Below are positions 9,805 through 16,967 of a stretch of 64,000 bases of DNA, in pieces. The DNA is from Inquilinus sp. KBS0705 (lineage in GTDB: Bacteria > Bacteroidota > Bacteroidia > Sphingobacteriales > Sphingobacteriaceae). The stretch lies in contig VCCI02000001.1 in the NCBI GenBank assembly GCA_005938025.2, positions 2,454,618-2,518,617 of the forward strand. The letters are read 5' to 3'. The translations under genes and the position numbers were made by a program. Numbering within the stretch: the stretch's first letter is position 1; each line of letters begins with the position of its first letter. The notes under the pieces were generated by a model. That model made no database searches, was not told the DNA's origin, and saw only the letters and a program-made list of their open reading frames with translations.

Positions 9805-10443
9805 ATGATGAACTATGCGAAAATTGCTTTTACCGATGCCATAAAGGCCCTGCAGGAAGATAATGGAAGCCGGGCCGGCTATGCCAGGATGGAAAAGAAC
9901 AACAACACTAATGGATTTACACCTGCGGAGGAGGGATTTATTAGCGAGCGAGACAGTTTTTACATGGCTACCATTGGCGAGAATGGCTTTCCTTACATTC
10001 AGCATAGAGGGGGGCCAAAAGGCTTTATGAAGGTTTTAGATCACCATACACTGGGCGTGGTTGATTTTAGCGGCAATAAGCAATACATCAGCGTAGGGAA
10101 TGCTGCTACTAACCAAAAGGTTTCCCTGTTCCTGATGGATTATCCCAACAGATCAAGATTAAAACTATACGCGGATATCCGTATTGTCGAAATTGAAGAT
10201 GACCCGGGCCTTTTTAAGCTGCTTGACCCAGACACGTATAAGCACAAAGCAGAACGGATGATGATCTTCGACGTAAAGGCTTACGACTGGAATTGCCCGC
10301 AGCATATTACACAACGTTATACGATGAATGACATTGAAACCGCCTTTGCTGACCGAAACGCATATGTGAGAAAGCTGGAGATGGAAGTGGAACTTTTACG
10401 TACCGTTGTTGAAAAGAATGGCCTTAAGATACCTAAATATTAA
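9805..10443 (+). CDS. Pyridoxamine 5'-phosphate oxidase-like flavin-binding protein
   Basis: 212 residues. The core (about 40-150) has the split-barrel pattern of the PNPOx-like superfamily: FISERDSFYMATIGENGFPY, QHRGGPKGFMKVLD, LGVVDFSGNKQYISVGN and a basic strand RSRLKLYADIRIVE. Proteins of this type bind FMN or F420/haem and reduce or sense small molecules. A C-terminal helix (KLEMEVELLRTVVEKNG) looks like a dimerisation coil, and CPQHITQRYT near 170 is a usual family ending. Start choice is between adjacent ATGs at 9805 and 9808. Substrate unknown. The neighbours (AhpD-like, NTF2-like, AraC) suggest a stress or xenobiotic response set. Confidence 0.8.
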   Translation: MMNYAKIAFTDAIKALQEDNGSRAGYARMEKNNNTNGFTPAEEGFISERDSFYMATIGENGFPYIQHRGGPKGFMKVLDHHTLGVVDFSGNKQYISVGNAATNQKVSLFLMDYPNRSRLKLYADIRIVEIEDDPGLFKLLDPDTYKHKAERMMIFDVKAYDWNCPQHITQRYTMNDIETAFADRNAYVRKLEMEVELLRTVVEKNGLKIPKY

Positions 10444-10548
10444 ATAGCGGCCTAATTGTCCATGCAGTAACGCCCTTTATCCATGTGTTGAAACATACGA
10501 GTGACGCACCTTTGTATTGTCAATAAAGACAAACAAAATTTTAAAAAA

Positions 10549-11103
10549 ATGTCACGTTTAACAGCGCTAGATCCTGAAACAACTACAGGGAAATCAAAAG
10601 ATCTTTTTACAGCTATCAAAGGCAAACTCGGCATGGTGCCAAATATGATGAGGACGATGGGTACTTCACCCGCCGTTTTAAATGGCTACCTTGCTTTTAG
10701 CGGGGCTTTAGCAGAAGCAACTATTGGCGGCAAGCTTGGAGAACTTATAGCACTTACTGTTGCAAATGCAAACAGCTGCGATTATTGCAATGCCGCACAC
10801 AGCTTTATAGGCGAAAAACTGGTACACATTGATGCCGCCAGCATTTCAAACGCACGCCAGGGTAAATCAGCCGATGCTAAAATTCAGGCCGCGCTTGATT
10901 TTTCGAGGACCATTGTTGAAAAAAAGGGCCGGATCAACGATGCCGATGTGGACGCGTTAAAAAATGCCGGTTATAATGAAGCAGCGATAGCCGAAATTAT
11001 AGCCCATGTTAGCCTTAATTTGTTCACAAACTACTTTAACAATGCAGCAAAGGTTGTGGTAGATTTTCCTGAAGTTGACCTGGTTAAAACAGCCGCTATT
11101 TAA
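10549..11103 (+). CDS. AhpD-like/carboxymuconolactone decarboxylase family protein
   Basis: 184 residues from ATG 10549 (an in-frame GTG at 10501 would add 16 residues across the likely promoter; I prefer the ATG). All-helical CMD fold with the redox motif CDYCNAAH at C77-C80-H84, the CxxC...H signature of alkylhydroperoxidase AhpD-type peroxidases. The N-terminal MVPNMMRTMGTSPAVLNGYL is typical of the uncharacterised peroxidase-related subfamily. Predicted activity is thiol-dependent reduction of peroxides in the cytoplasm; the reducing partner is unknown, and no AhpC is in the window. Part of the 9.4-12.5 kb cluster. Confidence 0.85.
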   Translation: MSRLTALDPETTTGKSKDLFTAIKGKLGMVPNMMRTMGTSPAVLNGYLAFSGALAEATIGGKLGELIALTVANANSCDYCNAAHSFIGEKLVHIDAASISNARQGKSADAKIQAALDFSRTIVEKKGRINDADVDALKNAGYNEAAIAEIIAHVSLNLFTNYFNNAAKVVVDFPEVDLVKTAAI

Positions 11104-11116
11104 TCATATTAACCAC

Positions 11117-11150
11117 TAAGAATGGATAAATTTGTCTTTATCCATTCTTA
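11117..11150. promoter_or_regulatory. Perfect 14-bp inverted repeat
   Basis: TAAGAATGGATAAA and its exact reverse complement flank a 6-base spacer (TTTGTC). It lies 13 bases after the stop of the AhpD-like gene and 15 bases before the ATG of the DUF1348 gene. There is no T-run after it, so it is not a standard terminator. It could be an operator or an RNA hairpin covering the start of the next gene. Confidence 0.5.
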
Positions 11151-11165
11151 AATCAATATCGCATA

Positions 11166-11579
11166 ATGGAACAAAAATTTCCCCTTCCTCCGTTTACTAT
11201 GGAGACTGCTTTACAGAAAGTGCAACTTGCCGAAAATGCCTGGAACACCAAAGACCCCGAAAAAGTTTGTATGGCTTATACCGTTGATACCGAATGGCGT
11301 AACCGAACGGAATTTATTAATGGAAGAGAAGAGGTAAAAGCTTTTTTAACCAAAAAATGGGAGAAAGAATTGGATTATAAGCTAAAAAAAGAACTATGGG
11401 GGTTCCGCGAAAATCGTATGGCAGTGCGCTTTGAGTATGAGTGGCGTGATCAAAAGGGACAATGGTACCGCAGCTACGGAAATGAACTTTGGGAATTTGA
11501 CGAAAACGGGTTAATGCGCAAACGTTACGCCAGCATCAATGATCTTGAAATATCAGCCGCTGAAAGACAACTATTTTAA
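11166..11579 (+). CDS. DUF1348 family NTF2-like protein
   Basis: 137 residues. The sequence follows the DUF1348 pattern, a compact NTF2-like fold: [19 protein letters not shown], then [36 protein letters not shown], and [20 protein letters not shown]. Proteins of this family are usually about 150 residues and have no settled function. Starts 62 bases after the AhpD-like gene, with a 14-bp inverted repeat directly upstream that may control it. The following AraC gene begins only 26 bases after its stop, so they are probably co-transcribed. Confidence 0.85.
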   Translation: MEQKFPLPPFTMETALQKVQLAENAWNTKDPEKVCMAYTVDTEWRNRTEFINGREEVKAFLTKKWEKELDYKLKKELWGFRENRMAVRFEYEWRDQKGQWYRSYGNELWEFDENGLMRKRYASINDLEISAAERQLF

Positions 11580-11605
11580 TTGGCATCCAACTAAACCATA
11601 ATATT

Positions 11606-12484
11606 TTGACAGCTCATCAAACCGCTTTTACATTAATTAACCCGCAAACAAAAGCATTGGCCTTTAAGATATTTGCTTTTGAGGATGATACGTACTTTAA
11701 CCAGCTAAAAAATTATAATTACTACTCGTTGATTTTGGTAACTAAGGGAAACGGCAAGCTGACCGCAGACTTTTCCGAATATGAATTTAAGGAAAACAGC
11801 CTGATGAGTTTTTCTATCTACCAGCCGTATATGATAAAGGCCAAGGCCGAATTTAAAGGACTTTTAATTAATTTCCATCCCGATTTTTTCTGTATTCACA
11901 AGCATCAGGAGGAAGTTGCCTGTAACGGGGTACTTTTTAATAATATTTACCAATCGCCGCAGGTGCAATTACAGGATAAGGAAATGGAACTGCTAACCGG
12001 CCTGGTTAATGACTTAAAAATGGAAATGCAAAACACAGCGGTTGCACAATATGAATTGATGATTGCATACCTAAAGATATTTCTGATAAATGCATCCAGA
12101 ATGAAGATAAATACGCAATTACTTCAAACATCCGGCACAAAAAAGGAACCCTTTATACTAAAAACGCTGAAAGACGCCATTGAAGAGCATTATAAAAGTA
12201 AACACAGCGCAAGCGATTATGCTGATATGCTAAACATCTCTGCCAAGGCATTAAACAGAATTAGTAAAACACATTTCAACAAAACCCTGAGTAACCTTAT
12301 CGCGGAGCGCATCATTATCGAAGCCAAACGCGAATTGTACCTTACTGCCAAGCCGGTTAAAATGATAGCGTACGAACTGGGTTTTAACGATGAGTTTTAT
12401 TTTAGCCGGTTTTTTAAAAGCAATGCGGAAGTCTCTCCTCAAATTTATCGCGAAACGGTTGGGTTTGCCAGGGCTGAAGCTTGA
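11606..12484 (+). CDS. AraC-family transcriptional regulator
   Basis: 292 residues if the TTG at 11606 is used; no ATG occurs in frame before residue 67, and homologous cupin starts would lie near here, so I keep it with reserve. An N-terminal cupin-like ligand domain (about 20-150) precedes a C-terminal AraC double helix-turn-helix (about 190-285; motifs SAKALNRISKTHF and ELGFNDEFYFSRFFK). It would bind DNA and act on the cluster at 9.4-12.5 kb, inferred from position. A TTG...ATATTTTG element (11580-11608) resembles a promoter overlapping the chosen start, which makes the N-terminus doubtful. Confidence 0.8.
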   Translation: MTAHQTAFTLINPQTKALAFKIFAFEDDTYFNQLKNYNYYSLILVTKGNGKLTADFSEYEFKENSLMSFSIYQPYMIKAKAEFKGLLINFHPDFFCIHKHQEEVACNGVLFNNIYQSPQVQLQDKEMELLTGLVNDLKMEMQNTAVAQYELMIAYLKIFLINASRMKINTQLLQTSGTKKEPFILKTLKDAIEEHYKSKHSASDYADMLNISAKALNRISKTHFNKTLSNLIAERIIIEAKRELYLTAKPVKMIAYELGFNDEFYFSRFFKSNAEVSPQIYRETVGFARAEA

Positions 12485-12550
12485 TGAAATACATTTTTTA
12501 TTAGACCGCTTTATGTCTGGGGGGCTCCCCGTTCATATAAAGATAAGAAG

Positions 12551-12609
12551 CAGTGATGGAAAATTTTTAAAATATACTGTTATTGCAATTGGCACCTACG
12601 CAAGAATAG
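12551..12609 (+). pseudogene. Broken copy of the 3' end of the NTF2-like gene
   Basis: The segment reading GATGGAAAATTTTTAAAATA ... GCACCTACGCAAGAAT matches the last 58 bp of the NTF2-like gene at 9387-9749 with about seven substitutions and one deleted base that breaks the frame. No similarity is evident upstream of it. It sits 70 bases beyond the AraC stop. It marks the scar of a duplication spanning or flanking the cluster. An open frame at 12390-12632 runs through it but mostly overlaps the AraC gene in another frame, so I do not call it a gene. Confidence 0.7.
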
Positions 12610-12637
12610 GTTTTTTGCAGCGTATAATTTAGGTGAA

Positions 12638-13858
12638 TTATTTAGTGTGCACATTAATTTCCCGATTAAAAAAGCCCAGTATGCGGGTCTCTAATATTTT
12701 CCAATCATAGTTTTCAAGGCAGTATTTCCGGTTAAAAGCACCCATTTCGCCGCGTTTCTCAGGGTTGTCTATTAGCATCGCAAGCGCTTGCTGTAAATCG
12801 TTTATTATACCCTCTTCTGTAGTAATAGGTATTTTTATAGCGCCTTCGTCTGGGCACAAGTATTTTGGCCCGCCGTTATTAATGGTTACTATAGGCAAGC
12901 CCGATGCCATGGCTTCAAAAAATACTACTCCAAGCGATTCAGTCATTGTAGGCAGGCAAAATATAGATGCAGTACCGTAATAATGTTTTAGCTCGGCTGA
13001 TGTTTTCCAGCCATGTATCATTATTTTATCGACCAGGCCGAAATCGTTAACCAGTCCTTCCAAATATTCACGTTCTTCGCCATCGCCCAAAATGTGGAGC
13101 AAAAAGTTGGCGTTCTTAATATTATTTAGGGCTTTAATTAATAGTTCGGCGCCTTTATACCGTGTTAAACGGCCAACATATATTATAGTAACCACGCCGC
13201 TATCATCAACAGCCTGCACATAGTCTTCGCCGTAAATAGCCGAATTAAGCAACACCTCTTTCCGTTTTAAATAAGCGGCGGGTAAAATATCGTCCAGGTA
13301 ATCAATGGCTACAATAACTTTTGCCAGTTTTTCAAACTGCCTTTTGTATGGAGGCAAGCATAAAATAAGCTTATCCAGGTTACGCAATTTAAACAGGAAT
13401 GGCTCACGTTTAAAATATCCTTTAAGTGCCGCAGTAGGCTTTAATCCCCCACCCAATGGACCGATATAAACCGGTTTGGGAAACTGTACCAGCGATGTAA
13501 AATAACGGAATGCCTCTGGCGATTTTTGGAAAATAATATCACATTTATCAATAACTTCAGGATGTTTCTTAAGGTAGGCGTTTATACGATAGTTAAAAAA
13601 AAAATAGCCTAATTGCAAATTATCGCTCACCAGCCTTATGTTGCTGAAGGGGTATTTATCCTTAAAACCAATAATCGTTAAGTTATCCGGCAGTTTGCCG
13701 TTATAGTAGCGGATGATAGATGCTTCGGCCTTTTGCTTAGCTAATAATATAACCTTAAACTGCTTTAGCAGAATGGTAAGCCATACAAACGCTGTATACG
13801 ATTCCGACACGTCGTGCGGATCGCAGTTGTAACCCGAAAACATGATGGTTTTTTGCAT
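12638..13858 (-). CDS. Glycosyltransferase family 4 protein
   Basis: 406 residues, GT-B fold. The C-terminal half has the glycosyl-transferases group 1 pattern: IIYVGRLTRYKGAELLIKAL, LHILGDGEEREYLEGLV, and the nucleotide-sugar-binding EX7E-type stretch TESLGVVFFEAMASGLPIV (about 290-310). The N-terminus MQKTIMFSGYNCDPHDVSE carries the acceptor-domain start. Sugar and acceptor are unknown; cell-surface or exopolysaccharide glycan transfer is the usual role. Stands alone, with the tRNA-Ala and its terminator upstream. Confidence 0.88.
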   Translation of the reverse strand: MQKTIMFSGYNCDPHDVSESYTAFVWLTILLKQFKVILLAKQKAEASIIRYYNGKLPDNLTIIGFKDKYPFSNIRLVSDNLQLGYFFFNYRINAYLKKHPEVIDKCDIIFQKSPEAFRYFTSLVQFPKPVYIGPLGGGLKPTAALKGYFKREPFLFKLRNLDKLILCLPPYKRQFEKLAKVIVAIDYLDDILPAAYLKRKEVLLNSAIYGEDYVQAVDDSGVVTIIYVGRLTRYKGAELLIKALNNIKNANFLLHILGDGEEREYLEGLVNDFGLVDKIMIHGWKTSAELKHYYGTASIFCLPTMTESLGVVFFEAMASGLPIVTINNGGPKYLCPDEGAIKIPITTEEGIINDLQQALAMLIDNPEKRGEMGAFNRKYCLENYDWKILETRILGFFNREINVHTK

Positions 13859-13894
13859 ATCTTATTTAAACTTAGCTTATAAAACGCAAAACTC

Positions 13895-13927
13895 AAATAA
13901 AAAAGCGAACAATCAATTGTTCGCTTT
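13895..13927 (-). terminator. Terminator of tRNA-Ala
   Basis: On the minus strand an AAAGCGAACAA / TTGTTCGCTTT stem with loop TTGA is followed by six T residues, directly after the tRNA. Confidence 0.8.
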
Positions 13928-13931
13928 CAAG

Positions 13932-14005
<74 letters not shown>

Positions 14006-14240
14006 GTTCGGGTCGCAAATATATCACATCTTAGGGAATTAATAAACACAATAGTAAATTTATTTAGCTGAGTTGTTATTTACATCCGCTATTTTTTCAG
14101 GGTTATAATACATAAGGGCTCTTTGGTTGCTTGAGCATATTAAAGAATTAAATATCAATTACTAATAAAAACAAATACCATCAGCCACTAAGGGAAACTG
14201 CCGCTGTCCTGCTCCGTTTTAAACAACCAGGCGTTTTTTC

Positions 14241-14753
14241 TCAAATAGAAATGTTTGCAAAAACGGTCCTCACAACCTTTATTTCCACATTGGTTAGCAG
14301 CTTTAAGGCTTCGTCTATATCCGGATCCATAACAGAGGTCAGAACTATCACCTGGCCTTTATTAGTCCATATCTGCGCATGGTAAAACATTTCGAAAGGG
14401 TTGCCCATGTACGCCCAAACACCGTCCGCTCTGGCTGATTTAAATAATTTTATATAGGCCAGTTCACTAAACGGGATATGGTTAACTTTTCCACTTTTCT
14501 GAATAACCACTAGTTCGTCGGCATTTATGATGACTGTCCGACCATTTGTCTCTCCATAATACTCGAAGAACAAATAAATAGTGGGTGTAGCCAGCACAGC
14601 AAAAGGCACCAAAAAGTAAGACAAAAATTTTAAATGTCCATCGGAATGTATATAGACGAACGATAAGCCGACGAGCAATGTGCAGCATAGCCAGACTATC
14701 GGTTTAAATAGTTTTAATATACTTAGTCTTAACTTCATTTTACCAATTACCAT
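14241..14753 (-). CDS. Unknown membrane protein
   Basis: 170 residues from ATG 14753 (an upstream TTG at 14762 and a second ATG at 14738 are alternatives). Two hydrophobic segments (IVWLCCTLLVGLSFVYI, about 17-33, and FLVPFAVLATPTIYLFF, about 47-63) are followed by a soluble beta-rich domain (TVIINADELVVIQKSGKVNH, IPFSELAYIKLFKS, QVIVLTSVMDPDIDEAL). This arrangement resembles small PH-like membrane proteins of Bacteroidota, but I do not recognise the family. Lies 235 bases from the tRNA-Ala; that gap and the 135 bases before the next gene hold nothing I can name. Confidence 0.6.
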   Translation of the reverse strand: MVIGKMKLRLSILKLFKPIVWLCCTLLVGLSFVYIHSDGHLKFLSYFLVPFAVLATPTIYLFFEYYGETNGRTVIINADELVVIQKSGKVNHIPFSELAYIKLFKSARADGVWAYMGNPFEMFYHAQIWTNKGQVIVLTSVMDPDIDEALKLLTNVEIKVVRTVFANISI

Positions 14754-14899
14754 TATAATCAAATGGGTCGTCGCTCATTGCTTTTTATATAGTTTATGCC
14801 ATTGATGTAAAAATATTCGTATACAACGGGTACTAAATATATAGATATTTATAAGATAATCGAATCCTTGATCAATAGGGATTCATTATTTAGTCATGT

Positions 14900-15388
14900 T
14901 TATCGATCTCCATAGCCTCTTGCTATGAATCTCCCGTTCAGATAATAATATTCCAATTCGGGTGTTACCTTGATGTCCGTAACCTTCGAAGTACTTTTTT
15001 CGAACGGAGGATCAAGATACGTCAGACATTTCGACTTTCCCGTTTTTTGAAAAAAATGAAACTTTAGCAGATCTCCCTTAACGAAAACGAAACGGTTCTT
15101 ATACTCAAAATAGCCAGCATTCTGACCATCTTTCGCAATAAACCCCGCGCATGACTGGATATTAGGCGCGTCTAAAATACGTATGCTGTAATACTCGGCG
15201 CTGGAAGTCACAAGTAATATGAGCACGGGATCATAATTAGCTGCTATTTTTACCGCATCATCTAATAACGAGTCAATCCTGGGGCTCTGTTTCAATTGCG
15301 CAATCTTACTCATTCTTTTTACTTGAGCGATACCTACCGAACAAGTAAATAATCCTATCAAGAACAGACCTGTTGTGATTTTTTTCAT
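14900..15388 (-). CDS. Unknown exported protein
   Basis: 162 residues from ATG 15388; the longer frame from a TTG at 15403 is less likely because the signal peptide begins at MKKITTGLFLIGLFTC. The peptide ends near GIAQ. The mature part is mixed alpha/beta, with two cysteines (one in IQSCAGFIAKDGQ and one in KSKCLTYLDPP) that could form a disulfide. No family recognised. Same strand as the preceding unknown membrane protein and 147 bases upstream of it, so they may be one unit. Confidence 0.6.
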   Translation of the reverse strand: MKKITTGLFLIGLFTCSVGIAQVKRMSKIAQLKQSPRIDSLLDDAVKIAANYDPVLILLVTSSAEYYSIRILDAPNIQSCAGFIAKDGQNAGYFEYKNRFVFVKGDLLKFHFFQKTGKSKCLTYLDPPFEKSTSKVTDIKVTPELEYYYLNGRFIARGYGDR

Positions 15389-15548
15389 GATGTGAATACG
15401 CAAAATAAGTTTGAAGTCTTTAATTTATAAGTTTTTCCACTATTTCGTCAAGCGTATAGGTAAAATCTTTTTTAATAATTCCAGCAGTAGTAACCACCTG
15501 CTTATTCGGTAGCAATTATTACCTTTATAGCACATTTACGCCGTATTT

Positions 15549-16949
15549 ATGAATAATGCAACGTTAGCCGATTTAAAAGCTATACCTGCCCTTGCCACCG
15601 TGCCTGATGATCAGCTGCAATGGTTTGTTGACGCCGGTACTACTACAGAGCTGCAACCAAACGATATCCTGTTTAAAAAAGACGACCCGCTTAACCAAAC
15701 AGTTATTATTTTAGAAGGGCGTGTAAGGCTTTGCGCTATACAAAACGGCAACCTGCGGGAGATAGCTGTATCTGATGCAGGCAGTATCACCGGCTATTTA
15801 CCATTCTCGAGGGCTACTAAGGCCATTGGTTACGGCGAGTGTGTTAAAGCAGCGCGGGTATTTATGTTTCCGGCCAGTAAAATGGAAGAATCTATTAAGC
15901 GCAACTACGAGCTTACCGAAGCGCTGGTACATATATTAACCAGTCGCGTACGCGATTTTACATCGCGGCAGCAGCAAAACGAAAAAATGTTTGCATTGGG
16001 CAAGCTATCTGCAGGCATGGCGCACGAATTGAATAACCCTGCGGCAGCAATTACCCGCGGCGCGGCTATGCTGCACGGGCAAATAAAAAACCTGCCCTTA
16101 ATGTTTAAAAACACTGCCGCGTTAAACATTACTCCCGAAAAGATAGACAGTATCAATAACCTGCTTGTGGGCAAAACCCAGCAAACAGACCGACCTGTTT
16201 TAAGCATGATGGAACGGGCCGACCAGGAGGATGAATTAACCGACTGGCTGTATGACCACGATATAAAACAAGCTGAATTTGCCGAGAACATGGCCGAATT
16301 TGGTTTTACAGCCGCAGACCTTGACCATTTAAACAACTGTGTACCACAACCGCAGCTTATAGTAGTGCTTAGTTGGATGAACAACTACTTGCTTGCCGAA
16401 AAAATGGTGTCAGACATTCGCGAATCATCGGCGCGTATATCGGAGTTGGTTAGCTCGGTAAAAACCTTTACCCACATGGATAGGGCTACCGATAAGCAAC
16501 TACTGGATATACATGCCGGTATACGTAACACGCTAACCATGCTTAAGTACAAAATAAAAAAGGGCAATATTAAGGTGGTAGAAGACTTTGATTTAAAATT
16601 GCCCGAAGTAAAAGCATTGGCCGGCGAGCTAAACCAGGTTTGGACAAACATTATTGATAACGCCATTGATGCTATGGAGCCAAATGGCAGCGGCACCCTG
16701 CAAATAAAAACCCAATTGGATGGCGACTTTGTTTGCGTATATATAACAGACGATGGCCCCGGCATACCGGATGATATACAATCGCAAATATTCGATCCGT
16801 TTTTTACCACTAAGGACATGGGCAAAGGCACAGGTTTGGGTTTGGATGTTGTTACACGCATTATGCGCCAGCACACCGGCACCGTTAAAGTAAAATCAGA
16901 ACCGGGGAATACCGTGTTCACCATTTGTTTCCCTATTAAAGACAATTAA
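15549..16949 (+). CDS. Histidine kinase with N-terminal cyclic-nucleotide-binding-type domain
   Basis: 466 residues, no membrane segment. Residues about 15-130 form a Crp-like cNMP-binding fold (PNDILFKKDDPLNQTVIILE, GRVRLCAI, GSITGYLPFSRA). A HisKA-type dimerisation region carries the phospho-acceptor H159 in GKLSAGMAHELNNPAAAI, and a long helical insert follows. The HATPase_c domain has N box NIIDNAIDAM, G1 DDGPGIPDD and the lid FFTTKDMGKGTGLGLDVV. It is a cytoplasmic sensor kinase; the ligand of the cNMP domain is not predictable. The next gene, 18 bases downstream, encodes a receiver fused to a reductase and is the likely phosphotransfer partner. Confidence 0.9.
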   Translation: MNNATLADLKAIPALATVPDDQLQWFVDAGTTTELQPNDILFKKDDPLNQTVIILEGRVRLCAIQNGNLREIAVSDAGSITGYLPFSRATKAIGYGECVKAARVFMFPASKMEESIKRNYELTEALVHILTSRVRDFTSRQQQNEKMFALGKLSAGMAHELNNPAAAITRGAAMLHGQIKNLPLMFKNTAALNITPEKIDSINNLLVGKTQQTDRPVLSMMERADQEDELTDWLYDHDIKQAEFAENMAEFGFTAADLDHLNNCVPQPQLIVVLSWMNNYLLAEKMVSDIRESSARISELVSSVKTFTHMDRATDKQLLDIHAGIRNTLTMLKYKIKKGNIKVVEDFDLKLPEVKALAGELNQVWTNIIDNAIDAMEPNGSGTLQIKTQLDGDFVCVYITDDGPGIPDDIQSQIFDPFFTTKDMGKGTGLGLDVVTRIMRQHTGTVKVKSEPGNTVFTICFPIKDN

Positions 16950-16967
16950 TTAAAAAAGACACATCAA

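Noticed and set aside
12390..12632. 80-codon open frame after the AraC gene
   Set aside because: First half overlaps the AraC gene in another frame; second half is the degenerate copy of the NTF2-like gene end.
15905..16945. Long minus-strand frames opposite the cNMP-domain kinase
   Set aside because: No recognisable domains; sense strand has clear kinase motifs.
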